DNA of 64,000 bases, taken from Xylaria sp. FL1777. Its lineage: Eukaryota > Ascomycota > Sordariomycetes > Xylariales > Xylariaceae. This document shows, one piece after another, positions 38,210 through 52,864 of the stretch (position 1 is its first letter; each line of letters begins with the position of its first letter). Where the stretch lies: contig MU400592.1 in NCBI GenBank assembly GCA_022578965.1, forward strand, positions 1-64,000, in the 5' to 3' direction. A model generated the notes under the pieces. It did not search any database. It was not told the origin of the DNA and saw only the letters and a program-made list of their open reading frames with translations. Made by a program: the position numbers and the translations under genes.

Positions 38210-38517
38210 ATTAAAATGAAGCAGTATAATCGCGCAAGATTTACTATAACACTTTAATTGCAAAAAGATAAGTTATAACTTATGCATTTAAGCAATTAAG
38301 CTATATATAAATTAAAAAATTAAACGATTAATTAAAAAGCTATTTAATAATACAAATAAAGCAACTATAGCTAATTTCCATAATATTAAGCATAATAGTT
38401 AAATTTATACTTCGAAATCTAGCATAATACCTATACTTTTATTTTTATTATATAATTTAGCTTAAACTTACTTTAACTAACTAGTTAGCTTATTTAGCTA
38501 CTTTACTTTACTTTAAT
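38210..38517 (-). repeat. C2 3' LTR
   Basis: 308 bp; on the minus strand it begins ATTAAAGTAAAGTAAAGT after a nine-base A run (plus-strand T run 38518-38528) and ends in ATTATACTGCTTCATTTTAAT. It retains CGCGC near 38232, absent from the other four LTR copies except the C2 5' LTR. Confidence 0.9.
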
Positions 38518-38595
38518 TTTTTTTTATTAAAATATAGCTGCTTTTAGTTTATTTTAATATTTATAATTATAAAGTTTTTTATTTTTATTAGCGTT

Positions 38596-40096
38596 TTTTA
38601 AACAAAGTTAATATTATTTTTTTTTGCTTATTTAGTTTTATAAGTTTTTTTTTATTTTTTTTGCTGCATTTAAAAGTAGCTTAAGCTTTAGTGCTTATAA
38701 AAGCATTATAGCTTTATTAAAACTAGTTTTAGCTTTTTTATGTATTTAAATATATAAGCAAAAGCTTTTAAAAATGCCTAGCGTTTTTTTTGTAAAAGTG
38801 CTTATAAAAAGTCTATACTTTTTTTTTTTTAAACTATTAAGCTTAGCTAAATTTTATATTTAGCTTATTATACTTAAGAAAAAAAATATCTATAAAAGTA
38901 TTTGTAATAAAATAACTTTGCACTATTAAAACATCTTTATATTACTTATAATAAGATTTCTTTAGTATAATTATTAATTCTTTTTGCTAAAAACTCTTTT
39001 TGTGCTTTAAAGTAAAAAGCACTAAAAAAGCAAAACAATTAACTTTTAGTTTTTTTTTTAGCGTTTTTTCTTTATTTTGTATATTTTTAGCGCTTAATAA
39101 TAAAAAAGCTAACTTATTAAATCTAAAAAAAGTTGCTTTTAGTTTTTTTAAGAAATAATAAAGCTTAACGCTTATTAAAAGTAATAAACGTAGATCTTTT
39201 TATAACTTAAAGCTAAAATACCTTTTAAAGTTTGCTTTTAAAAATTAAATAAGCTATTTATAACTTTTTTAATTATTAATACTTCTTTTTAAATATTAGC
39301 TTGTTAAGTTATAAAACACGTAATATAAATATAAAGCTTTAATAAATCTATATATATAGTTATTGCGCTAGCAAAAGCAAAAAAATATAAAATAGCTTAA
39401 TATAACCTTTATATTAAAATGCTTTATTATTTAATACTTTTGCAATTTTTAAAAAACTTATTTGTTATTTTTATTAGTAATATGTTTAAAGTTTAAAATA
39501 TATACTATTTTTAAAATAATATTAATAAAAATAATAATTTAATAATTATTTAAGCAATATTTTATTATAAAATATTTTATTTAAAAAGTTATAGCAATTA
39601 TTACAGCTTACTTTATGTTTTATTAGTTTATAAAAAAAATTTTTATAAACTAGCTATATTTAAGTTTAATACTTATTTTTAAAGCTTTAGCTCTTTTATT
39701 TATATATAGCTAAAGCAACATATTTAACAAAGCTTTTATTTTGCGCTTATTTAGCTATTTTTTAGCATTTAGCTTTATAAAAATATTTATAATATAAATA
39801 GCCTTAATTTTTTATTTCGTAGTATTTACTTTATAAAAGTTTTTATAGCAGCTATAAATAGCAAGCCTTTTTTAGTAATTTAAATATTTTTATTTATATT
39901 AATAAGTTTTTTTAGTAGCTATTTATTATTCTAAAAAAAAAATCTTTAGTTATTGCTTTTTATTATTTTTATGTATTATTTTTAAAACTTTACTTAGCAA
40001 AAAACAATAAGCTAGCTTTTGTTTATTATAAAGCTTTAGTTCATTAAAATGTTTTATATTATTATTTTTTTAATAATTATTTAAAGCTTTTTTTAA
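38596..40096 (-). pseudogene. C2 extra frame downstream of pol, unrecognised protein
   Basis: Mirror of the 3' frame in C1 (23.9-25.4 kb). Presence in both copies at the same place shows it is an inherited part of the element. No function assigned. Confidence 0.45.
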
Positions 40097-43000
40097 TAGC
40101 AGTTTTTTTAAAGATTTTATAAATAATAATTACTAAATATTTAGTTTTTATACTGCAAGTTTTTATTTTTTATATAGTTTTAGCTTTATTGCTAAAACTA
40201 TTAAATTTTTTATAAATATAACGTTAAACTTATTAAAGCAAAAATCATTATTTTTGCAGTATTTTTTAATTTTAAATAAGTACTATATTAATATTATAAA
40301 ACTTTTTATAGCTATAAATCTTAACATTTAGCTTGCAGCTTATAAAAATGCCTTTAAATATTTAATTTTTAGTTTAAGCATATAAAGTAACGTTTTATTT
40401 GCGTTTATTAAGCAGTTTTATATAGCAAAGTATACTATAAAAGCTTTTTTTTAAAAATTAAGCGCTTTTTTATTAAGCAATAAATTAAAAGTATAAAAAA
40501 CTTTTATTAAAATTATATATAATATAAACTACTAATATTTTAATGCTTTTTTATTATAATACCTTTTATATATTAAGTATATTGCTTTTTTTTATATTTG
40601 TTAAACTAAGTTTAAAAATAAGTTCTAGTAAGTTTTGCTATTTTTAAAAAACGCATAACTAAAGTGCTTTTTTAGTACTACTTTTTTTTTTTTTTTTAAG
40701 TCTTTAAAAAACAAACTTTTTATAAAGGTTATTTTTTTTTATATAAAATAAAACTTTAAAACAAACTTTAAAAAAACATTAACTAAAAAAAGCAGTATGT
40801 TTTTTAGCTAAACATTTTTTGTATTTAGTTCTTTAATTTACAAAAAAAGCTAGCAAGCTAAATATTTTTTATATTTTAAATTTTTAACAATTATTAGCTT
40901 TTTTTTAAAGCTATTCTTAAAAAGCTGTTAGTTCTTAAAAAAAAACTCTTTATAATTAGCAGTTAAATTTATATATACATACTTATTTTCTTTTTTTTTT
41001 GCTTTTTTTTTAAAGTTTATTATTTTTTATGCTAGTTATTTATATGCTTTAGTATTAAATATTAGCTTTTTAAAACTTTTAAAAAGAAATGCTTCTATTT
41101 TTAGTTAATTTGCAGTACTAATAACTTCTTTAAAAATAAAAAATATAATAATTAAAAACATATATATATAATAAAAGCAATTTTTAATAATATTTAAGCG
41201 TATATATATTTTTGCTATATTTTATAATTTAATAAAAAGTGCAAGTAAATTAGAAATTTTAATATAAGTTAAAAATATAAAAGTAAATAATATAAAAAGT
41301 ATAAAATATAAATATTAATATTAGTACTGCTTGCTATATATAGTTTAATATTTTTAATTGCTAATTTAAATTATTATTTTTTAATAATTATAAAATCTTT
41401 TAAATATAAATACTAAAAGCATTTATATTAAATATAAAAAGTTAAAACTTATTAAATAAATAAAATAGCAAAGTTAAATATAAATAAAAAGTTTAATAAA
41501 ATAAATATAATAAAAAAAAAGCTAAAATATATATTTTTAAATTAGCATATTTTTTTTTTATAAACTTACTATACTATTTTTAATTTATTAATTAATTATT
41601 TTATTACTAAAATAAATTATTAATTGTTAAATGCTTTTATAATAATTATTTTTTATATATTTATGCTAATATTAATTAAAAAATAAGCAAATAAAGTAGT
41701 TTTAATTAGTTAAATAATTATTTTTTAACTTTTTTTTTAATATATTTATAACTTACTTTTTTTAAACATTTATTACTATTAATAACAAAATAAATAATTT
41801 AAGCTTTAGTAAATATAAAAAAAAAGCTTGTTTTTTTTTTTAATCTGTTTTTTTTTAAGTAGTTTTAAAGCTTAAATTTTTTTTGCAATTTTTTTCTTTA
41901 GTGCTTAAATTTTTAAGTTGCTTAGTTTACGCTTTTATTATAAAATCTTTGTTTTTAAGTAGTACAATTAATGCTTGCTTAACTAAGCACTTAAAAAACA
42001 ATTTTTTTATTATTAATAAAGTTTTTAATAATTAAAAAGCATTATAACAGTTAATTAATATTTAAAAAATTAATATTGCTTAGTTAATAAATAGTTATAC
42101 TTATAATATTTAAAAAGTTAAGTTTATTAATAAGTAGTAAAATATATATGCTTTTTTTTTTTTTAAATTTTGTTTTTTTTATTTAGCTAACTTTTTTTGT
42201 TTTATATAATTAAGCATTAAGCTATTTGCAAATTAAAATTCTTAGTAATAATATTAGCAGCAAATATGTTTAATAAAAAGTTAATTATAATTTTTTTTAT
42301 ATATACTATATAAATTAATATATTTAAGCTAGCTTTAGCTAAATAAAAAAGCAAAAACATTTAAAATTTTGCTTATTATATATAAAAGCAACTAAAAGTA
42401 GTTCTTAAAGCAAATATATATATTAAATCTTTTATAATTTTTGCTAATTTATAGCTATATTTATATAGCTGTTTAAAATATAAAATGCTATATTTTATAA
42501 GTATTATAAATAATTATTAATAATAACTAAAAGCAAAAAATATATAAAGCTTTATTTTTTTTTTTTTTGCTATACTATTTTAAAATAAAAGTTTAGTATA
42601 TATATTAATTGCGCGTTTATTATTTAGTTATAAAACTATTTATTTTATAAATCTAAAAGCAATATAGCTAAATATTTTAAAGCTAATATAATAACTATAG
42701 CAGTTAAAAAAGATTTTATGCTTAAAAACTTCAAAAAACAAATAGTTTTAACTAAAAATACTTTTATTTGCTTAACTAAAAAAAGAACTAAATTAAAACG
42801 TAAGTTAAAACGTTTTTTTTAAGCTAATTTTGTTGCTTAGCTTATTAAATGTAATATTAATAAGTAATAATTTAATATTGCTTAAAAAATTAGCATAATG
42901 CTTAAATGTTTAAAAAAATAGCTAAAAAAATAAATCAAATAAGTTATATAAAGTAAAATAAAATAAAAAAATTAAACAATTTGCTTATATAGCAATATTT

Positions 43001-44195
43001 TTTTTAATATAATTTATAATTATTTTTTTTTATTATATAGCCTGTAAATTTCTTTTTAAGCGTAATAAATAAAAAAAAAATAGTTATTATATAAGAAATT
43101 AAGTTATAACATTTATAAAAACAAATATATAAAACTTTTGCAACAAAAAAATTAAAAATATATAAAATAAGAATTATTAATACTAAATTATTAAATTTTT
43201 TTTTGTTTTTTTTTTAATTTCTATTTTTTTAGCCTTATATAATTAAATAATTTTATTTAATTTTCTGTAGCAAAGTTTTATTTTTGCTAAGCTTACTTTA
43301 AACTTTGCTTAAGCGTTTGTTATTTTATTAAACGTTTATTATTGCTTAATAGCAGCTTTAAATTATTATTAGTAGTTTAAACGCATAAAATATAAACTAG
43401 TAACTTTTTAAAATATAATAATAATATTTTTTGCTTTTTAGCAGTTTTAAAGTCTTTATTAAATATTAAATAATTTAAACTAAAAGCAAAAAAAGCTATT
43501 TAGTTTTAAATAAAAATAACAAAGCAATTAAAAGTAAAAAAACTTATGCGCAAGTATTAATATAATAAAATAAACTTAAGTAGTTAAAACTAATAAACAG
43601 TTTTTACTTTTATTTTTTTTATTTTTATATATTTTTAAAAAAAAGCAATAATAATTTATATTAAAACTAAGCTGCTTAATTATTTAAAAAACGTTAAAAT
43701 AAAATAAAAACTTATATTTTTAACATAATAATAAAAAAAGTACTAATAAACTAGCTACTATAAAACTAACAAATATAAAACTAATAAAAAAAAAGCTATA
43801 AAAAATATGCTTAATTTTAAGCAAAAAAAAATAGTTTTATATATTATAACTTAATTATATAAACTTATATAATTAATAAAAATAAAAAACAAAACAATCA
43901 GTAAAAAAACAAAAAATAAAAAAAAAAAATTCTGTTGCTTTAGCTTTTGTTAATTATTACTTTTTAAAGCGCCTTATAGTATAATAACTAAAAAAATAAA
44001 ATAAACTATTATATTTTTTAGCATTTAAAATATTTAAAGCGCTAAAAGTTATACTATAGCTTTTATAAACTTAAAAAGCTTTTATAACTTGTTATATTTT
44101 CTTTATTTTTTGCAGCTTAACTATTATAGCTTTAATTATTAAAAGCTTTATTGTTTTAGTTTAGTTTTTAATAAATAGTTATAGTATTAGTAATT
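40097..44195 (-). other. C2 interior between extra frame and integrase, unresolved
   Basis: Mirror of C1 19.8-23.9 kb, same length. Homopolymer-rich; no frame followed with confidence on either strand. Confidence 0.45.
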
Positions 44196-45216
44196 TATAT
44201 ATTAAAGTTAAAATTTTTTAGTTTTTAGTACTTTTAGTTATTTTATATAAATTGCTTTAATTTTTCGAAAAAAAACAACCTTTTTAATTTTTTGTTAGTT
44301 AGTTTTACTAATTAGTATTATTTATAATTAATATTTTTTTTAACTTTATAAAAGCTAATTTATTTATATAATAGCTTTTTATTATTAAACTTATTTATTA
44401 AAAGCATAATATTATAAAAAAAAACAAAAAAGCCCTTTTTAAATAATTGCTTAATTTTATAAGCATTTTTTTAAGATTTAACTTTTATAACTAATTTTTT
44501 TTTCTTAGTTATAATTGCTTTAATTTTTATAATATTTTAGTTATAGCATTTTAGCTGCTTAACTTTAGCTTTAATAAAATCTTTATAAAAAATAACATTT
44601 TATTACTTAATTACTTTTTATGTTAATATTACATTTTTTACTAGCAAAATTAATATTTTTTTATATATTAGCTTATATAAGCTGCAGCTATAGTAATGCA
44701 CAAAAGTATAATTTGCTTATATTACTAAGTTTAAATATTTTAGCTAATTTTTTTTAGTTTTATTTATTATTTATATAAAGCTTTTTTTTATTAGCTTATA
44801 GCCTTTTTTAATAAAGCTTTAAGCTTAAAAATAATAAGCTAAACTATAGTTTATTTTATAGCTTAAAATATTTACTGCGTTTTTTATTTTTTTTTTAAAT
44901 TTAAAGCTATTATTATACTTAATTTTTATAAGAACTTTATGCTAAAACATGATTTTTTCTTTAATAAATTTAAGTATTCTTAAAAAATCTATATGTTTTA
45001 AAAGTTTAGCTTTTAAATAAATTGTTATTTTGTATTTTGCTTTTATAATAGCTTTAAATTTATTGCTTAATAGCATAGTTTATATATTTATAACTTAAAA
45101 AACTAAAAAATCTAAAAAGTAATTAAAACAATATTTTTTAGTTCTTTTGTTATTAATAAATTTTTAGCAATTAAAGCAACTAATAATTGCAATATAAACG
45201 TTTTAATAAAAGCTTT
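44196..45216 (-). pseudogene. C2 Gypsy integrase relic
   Basis: Mirror of the C1 integrase (18.78-19.80 kb), found by the constant coordinate sum. It should contain the zinc finger, core and GPY/F-like tail in that order on the minus strand. Independent mutations make it a useful partner for consensus comparison. Confidence 0.8.
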
Positions 45217-45845
45217 TTTAGTAGTATTCTTAAGTTATTTGTTAAATTATAAATATTTAGCTTTTATATATTATTTTTTTATGGTTTTTTTTAATAAAAG
45301 CTTTTTAGGTTTTTTTGTTATTAATAACCCTTTTTAACATTTTTTTAAACTTTGTTTTCTTTTAAAAAATAAACTTATTAACAAAAAATTTAAAGGCTTT
45401 TTTTTTAAAATAACTCTGCTTTTTTTTTATTGTAAGTTCTTTTAAAACTTGCTTAAAAATAAAATACTTAGTAATTTGCTTACTTTTTTTGCTTTAGTTT
45501 TTTTTTAAGTATAGCAAAAGTTCTATTTTTTAGTATACTAAGCTTTTAATTAGTTAATTGCTTAATTTTTTATATGCAATAATAATAACTATTATATATA
45601 GTTAAAAATTAATAAAATCTTTTATATTTTTTTTTTAATAATTATTTAATTTATTTAATAGCTTAAAAAGTTTTCTAGAAAGCTTATTAATAGTTATATG
45701 TTTTTTTTTTAGCATATAATAAAATATAAAATTAAAAATCTTTATATATGCTATTTATTTTGTTAATTAAGCATTTAATAATGCTAAAAATCCATTGTTT
45801 AGCTAAGCTATAAAAACTTTTATATTAGTTTTTAAATAAAATATA

Positions 45846-46886
45846 ATTTTATAGAAATAATTGCGTAGCTTTTAAAAAGTTTTAATAATAATAAGCTTTT
45901 TTAGCTTTATAGCATTATATTTTTTTTTAAAGCTTTTTTATGTTTTAAACTTATATTTTGCTAGCTTAATAGCTTTATTAACTTTTTAGCATAAAATAGC
46001 GCTTTAGCTAGTTTTAAAAGTATTAACCTTTAGCTAAATAAGTTTTTTTGTATAATTAAAAGTAATAAAAATAAAAGCTATTATAATAGCTTTTTAAAGC
46101 TTTTTTATAGCTTTTTTCTATAGTTTTTTAAAGCAAAACAGCTTATTTTTTTATAATAAAACCGTTAATAGTTTTGCAATTATAGTATACCTTTATATTT
46201 ATATTTAGTAGTATACTATTATTTTTAAAAAAAACTATATTTTTGTAATGTTTTTACAAATCTTTTATTTAAAAATTTTTACTACTTTTGCTTTTATTAA
46301 GCTTTTATTATTAGTGCTATATATATAGCTAACTATTTTAGTTGTTTATTTTGCTTATTTGCTTTTAAGTATGCTAGCTATAATTTTAGCTAGCTTAAAA
46401 TTAAGTAGTATAACATTAAAATTCTTAAAATGTTTTAACATAAATTGCTTAATACTTAAAGCAACTTTACAATTATTATACTTAGTAGTAAGTTTTTTAA
46501 CTATTATATTATTAAAAAAAAGTTTATACTTTATTAGTAATATATTATATAAAACTTTTAATAGCACTTTTAAAAATTAAGCTACTAAATTTATTGCTTT
46601 TTATAAGAAAATAATTATTTAAAAAAAGCTTATTAGTATAAAAAAAGCTATTATTGCTTAGCTAAAAATAAAAAGTAATATTTAATTATATTTTAAAAAT
46701 AAATTAACTATAGAAATTATTTTATATATTATAAACTTTTTAAAAAACTTATTATAGCTTTAAGAAAAATTAGCATTACGTATAATAACTGCGTTTATTT
46801 TTATAGCTAAATTAATTAATTAAACTTTTTTACTTTTTTTTTGTATTAAAAACTAAGCGTTATAATATAAACTATAAGCTTTTTTA
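45846..46886 (-). pseudogene. C2 reverse transcriptase and RNase H relic
   Basis: Mirror of C1 RT and RNase H. The stop-free minus-strand stretch 46355-46567 gives nearly the same 70 residues as 17429-17641 in C1, including FFNN at about 46519-46508 where FLDD is expected. The plus-strand frame 46359-46580 is its shadow. RNase H follows at lower coordinates. Confidence 0.85.
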
Positions 46887-49800
46887 AAAATGCTATACTT
46901 AAGTTAAATTTTTAAAACCTTTATAGTAATATTTTTTAAAAGCTTAAAGATTAAAATACTGCATATTTGCTATGCTTTATAAAAAACTATTTTAATTTTA
47001 TAAAAAAAAAAAATTTTATTATATATTTTTTTTATTTTAGAAAAGTCTTAAAAAAGTGCTATTTTTTTGTAATACTATATTTTAGTTAGTAATGCTACTT
47101 TTTGCTAAATAAAGTTAATTACATAAAGCTTTTTTAAAAAAACAGCTAGTTATTTAGTAATTAGTTAAATATTTTTAAAAGTAGTACTAAAACGTAAATA
47201 TATGTTTTAATAAATGCTATTTTGTTAAAATAACGCAAAATTTTTTAAGTAATAGCTTGCTTTTTTTAAAGCTTGCTTTTTTTATTTATAAGATCTAAAT
47301 AAAATAATACCATTAAATAGCACGTTATTTTTAAAATAAATCTTTTTATCTTTTGTTTTATATATTATATTTAAAATTATTGTTTTATTTCTTATTAATT
47401 TGTTAGTTTTTAAAGCTTAAAAAGTTAATAATGCTTAAGTTAAAATTATAATTAAGTTATATTTGCTTTTTAATTTATATGTAAAATTTTTAGTTTTTAT
47501 AATTGTTAATCTTTTAGTGTTTTTTTGCTTTAGCGCTTTTTTTATTGCAATTAAAAGTATTTTAAGTAGTTAATTATTATTAAAAACAGCATAAACTTTT
47601 TTATTGTTTTATATTTTTAAGTTTTTAAAAAGTTTAATATTTTATATAAAAAAAGTTAAAAAAGCTACTAATGTTATATTATTATATAAGTTTTAATTTT
47701 TTTAAAAGTTTGCACTTATATATTTCTTTAAATTATGTTTTTTTAATTTTACTTTTATTTTTTTTTGCTAATTATTAGATTTTTTATTTAAAATCTGGCA
47801 TTTTTATGCTTTATATAGCTTATTTGCTAAGCTAATAGTTTAGCAAATATATATTAGTTTTTTAGTTATTAATAATTTTAAGCTTTTAAATTTAGTTTTT
47901 TAATATAGTTTATTATTAATATAATAATTTAGCTAGTTTTAAGTATTATACTAGCTATTATATAAAAGCCTTAAAAATATAAACTTATTTATAACTTTAT
48001 AATAAAGTTTATTTTTAGTAATAAAAAGTAAATAGCTTATTTTTTGCTAATTATATATAGCAAAAAAAGCAGCAACTTTTTGCTTATTTAAATAATAGTT
48101 TTTAAGCATTTTATACATTTAACAAAATTATTAGTCTAGTTAAATTTTTTCTAAGTTATATTTATATTTTTAGTAGTAAAGCTGTTTTTATTAACAAATA
48201 AGTTTATAATAATACTAAACTATGCTTTAAAATTAATAATTTTAATAATATTTTTTTTATAAATTTTGTTTTTTATTTTTATAGTAAGCTTTAAGTAAAA
48301 CTATATATATTTTTTTAGCTTTGCAATGCTTAAAAATATAGCTAAAATACTTTATAATTCTAGCAGTAAAGCTAACATAAAGCATAAATCTAAAAAGCTT
48401 AAGTATTTTTAATTAAAGTAATTTATTAAGCTTAAGTTTTTTTTATTATAAAACTTATATTTTAATGTTCTTTTAAATAAGTTTAAGCTATTATTATTAA
48501 TATAATTATTATGTTTTTTATAAATTTTTATTTTAAAGAAGTTAAAAGTTTAATTAGCGCTTTTTAGAACTATTAATGCTAATTATGTTAGCTTTTTAAG
48601 CTTATTTTTTTCTTTTAGTACTATTAGCGCAAAATTAGCACTAAGCTAAAGTTTAGCTAAAAATATTACTTTTTTTAAAAGCAACATAAGTATAACAATT
48701 AATAACTTTTGCTTTTTTAAGTTATCTTTAAATAATAAATATATAGTATTATATTAGTTTAAAATTTTAAAAAGCATTTTATTAAACTTTAGCTTGTTTT
48801 TTAACGTTTAAAAATCTAAAGCAATATAAGCAAAAAATAATATTACCTAATTATTTTATTAGTTTTAATCGCAAAAAACCTTTATTATTTTATAGCGTTG
48901 CTTTTTTAAAAAAGCAGCTATAAAGCTAAATTAAAGCATATAAATATACATAATAAAACTGTTATATTTTATTCTTTTATTTATTTATGCTGTTAAATAG
49001 TTTAATAAAAAGCTAATTTTGCAAATACTACTAAATAATTTATATTTATTAAGCTAACTAGCTAATTATAATATTAACTAAGAATTTTTTTATGTTTTTT
49101 TAATTGCTAGCTATTAAAATTTTATATTATTTTCTAAAAAATTTATGCTTTTATAAAAAAAAGCATCTTTTATGTTTATTTAAGTTAAGATTTCTTGCAA
49201 TAAAGTTTTTAATTAAGCTTTATATTTTAACTTATTGCTTTTTTTTTTTAAAATAAGCTATAATATATTTAGTTTAATTTTTTAATTTAAGCTTTTATTA
49301 AAGTTATTTAAAAATAGTAATATTATTTTTAGTATTAGCTTAAATATTTTTACTGCTTTAAAATATAATTTAGCTTTTATTTAAACAATTGTTTAAATAA
49401 AAATACTAAAGTACTTTAAAACTCTTAGTATAAAGTTTTTAAAAGTAACATTTATTTTTTTGTTTAAAAAGTTTTTAAACTTTTTAGCTTATATTTTTTT
49501 AAATTTTAAGCTTTTTTTTATAAGTTTTGCTTTTTAGATTTCTTAAAGCTTTTAACAATTAAAGTTTTCTAGTTTTAATAAAGTATTTTGTTTATAAAAA
49601 TTGTTGTTTATTTGTGTATTTTTAATATTAAGCTAAATAAAAAACTTATTGTTATTTAAATAAATCTTTTTAATTGTTTAACTTATAAAAAGTTCTTTTT
49701 TTTGTTTTTTAGGTTTTTTTTTACTTTTTGTTTAATAAAAAGCAGCTTTTTTAGTTAAAAACTTATAATAATTAGCTTAAAATATATTTATACTAATTTT

Positions 49801-52800
49801 TTTGCTTAATATATAGCTTTGCAAAACTTTAGTACTATTTACATTATAAAAAATGCTTTATATAAAGTTTTAATTAGTTATAATAAAGCTATTATTTAGT
49901 TTGCTATTTATTAAATTATTTTTTTTAATATTGCAAGCTTTTGCTAGTTTTATTTTATAAAGCATACTAGTTTAATTATTAAACTTTTTATTTAAAAATT
50001 AGTTTAGCTGCTTGTTATTTAGCTAGTAAAGTTTTTTTTTTTTTTGACTTTTTTGTTTGCTTTTTATTTTAGCATTTAAATTTTTATTATTTAAAATAAA
50101 GTTTTTTTTCTGCAGTTAATAATAAGCTTTTTACTTAAGCAGTTTATTATTACTTAAAACAAAATTATATATTTATTTTATTGCAGCATTAAGAATTCCT
50201 TTTTTATTTTTGCTAATTTTTATAACTTTAAAAAAAACCTTTATGCATTTAAAGCTTGCAAAAAATTTTAGCTTTTTTAAACACTATTTAAAGTTCTAGT
50301 ATATAATGTTTTTTTTTTTTAATTTATAAGTAAAACTGCACTTATAAACGTAATAATTATTTATGCTATATTTTTAATAAATAGTTTTTTTTATTAAATA
50401 AAAGTTGTTTAATTTTACTTGTTATAAAAAATTAAATAATTGTTTGCTTTGTTTTTATTTTTTAAAGTTATATTTACTTTTTTATAAATATTTAGAAATT
50501 ATAGCATTAATACTAAATATTTACTTTTTTAATAAGTTTATGTTAATTTTGTAATACTGTAATGCTTATAGTTTTTAATTAACTAGCTAAACATACTAAT
50601 TTTGCAGTTTTTTTAGTATTTTTTTTAGTTTTTTTTTTATAATTGCTGCATTTTTTTGTTTTAACTTTAGCTACTATATTTGCTTAGTAATATTATTTAT
50701 GTTTTAATTATAAGCAAAATATTAAGCTAATTTTATTTATTGCTTTTTAATAATAACTGTTTTAGTAACTAGTATAGTTATATTAATAGTTAGCTTAGCA
50801 GCATTAATAGTAGTATATAAAAGCTTATTAAAATTATAATTATATAAATAATTAATTTTTTTTTATGCTTTATATGCTTTTTTTGTTTTTTTAAAGTAAA
50901 AATCTAGCTTAAACTTTTTATTAATTTAGTTGTTTAATATTTTATAAAAGTTTTTATAAAACATTTTATTTAAGTTATTATATAATTTTTTAAAAAACTT
51001 TATTATTTTATTAATAGTATTTTAATTTAGCTTTTTAAGCAAACCTTAAGTAAATTAAAAATTAAAGTAATAATTTTTTTAAGCTTTAATATTTTTAGCA
51101 TATACTTAATGCTAAAAAAAATAAGTTTTAAAATTAATAAAGTATATAGCTTTTAAATAAACTTTAAAATCTTATAATATAGCAATAATAAACTTATTTT
51201 GCTTAAAGTTTTAAAGCTTAAACTTTTGCTTAAGCAATTTATAAGCTTTAGTTTATAATAAATAATTCTTTAGTATTATTTTTATTATTTTTTTTGTTTA
51301 AAAAATATTATAATAAACAGAAATTTATTTAATTTTATTAATGTTTTTAAAGCGCTTTATATAAAAAAAAGCATTTAAATTGTTTAGCTATTTGCTTACT
51401 TTTAACCTATTAAACAGCAAATATTAATTTAGTTTTAAATTAAAAAGCATAAATAATAGCCTAATTTTAGCATTATGCTTATTATTAAAATAGCTTAAGC
51501 TAAATAAAGTTGCTTTAATACTTTCTAAAAATAATAAGCTAGTTATTTTTATTTTTTTTGTTTATAAGTAGTTTTAATATTTCTTATATATTAATATAAA
51601 AAGATTTAATGATTTTTTATAGCTAAATTACTTAATTAAGCTATAGTTTTTAAACTTTTAAATTATATAATAAATCAAAGTAAAGTTTATATAAAAAAAA
51701 TAAAAAAAGTAAGCTAAAAAAAATAATAAAGGTAAACTAAATAAAAATATAAGTTTAAAAAAAAAAAAAGTATAAAGTGCTTAAGATTTTTAAGTATTTT
51801 ATATATTTAAATTCTTTTGTGCTATTTTTTTAAACTTTTTTTTTAAAAAACCTAACAATTTTTTTTGTTTACATTTATAAAAACTGCTAGCTTATTTTTT
51901 ATAGCTTTTTAAGTTCTTTTCTAAATGCTTTTATGTTTTTATTTCTTATATGCTTTTATTTTTTTGTATGCTTTATAACATTTAGTTTTTTTATTTTTTA
52001 ATTTAGCTTGCTTTGCTTTATATAAGTTTTATTAAGCAAGCTTTATTTTTTTATAGCTTTTTACTTGTAAAAGTAGCATGCTTTTTTCTTTTTTCTAAAG
52101 CTTTTTTATTTAATAATAAGTGCTATAAAAAAGCAATAGCTATATTTTGCACAAAGTTTTTAAGCAATAATTAGCTTACACTTAAAAAACCTTGCTTTTT
52201 ATTTTTTAATAAAAAACCGTATTAGCTTAAAAAACAAAATATATTTTTAATTATTAATAGCTTTATATATTAATGCATAAACCTAAACTTATTTAGTATA
52301 AATAAACATTAGTTCTGCTTATATTATAGCTTTTTAAAAGTTTTAGCAACTTTTACTTTTTTTTAAGCCTATTTTTTGTTTTTTTTTACTTATATAAAAG
52401 CAATTATGCCTTTTTTTTTATAAAGCACTAGCTTTTCAATAAAAATTTCTTTTTTTTAGCTCTTTAAAGGTTTTTAACAAACAGTTTTTTAGCTATACTA
52501 TTTTAAAAATCGTACTAGCATTTTAACATTTAATTGTTGTTTTACTAAAAAAAATAAAAGCGCTTTATAAACTAAATTAAAAAAAACAGTTTAATATTTT
52601 TATACGTTTGTTTTAAGCTTTATTAATTAAAAGCTACTAACTTAAACATTTGTGCTAATTATAATTAAACCGCTTGCACTAAGCAAGCTTTGCTTATTAT
52701 TAGCTAAAACAACTAAGTATAATATATTATATTTTGCTTATAAAAATTATAGCAATTAATAAATAAATAAATTAAATATATAAGTTAGCAATAATAAATT

Positions 52801-52864
52801 GCCTGTTTATTAGTTTTGTAATATTATTTATAGTAAGTAAAAAATTAGCTTTATTAAAAACACT
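46887..52864 (-). pseudogene. C2 5' interior (gag and protease expected), unidentified
   Basis: Mirror of C1 11.13-17.1 kb. It contains the counterpart (about 47.37-48.40 kb) of the long unrecognised frame upstream of RT. No zinc knuckle or protease motif seen. Confidence 0.4.
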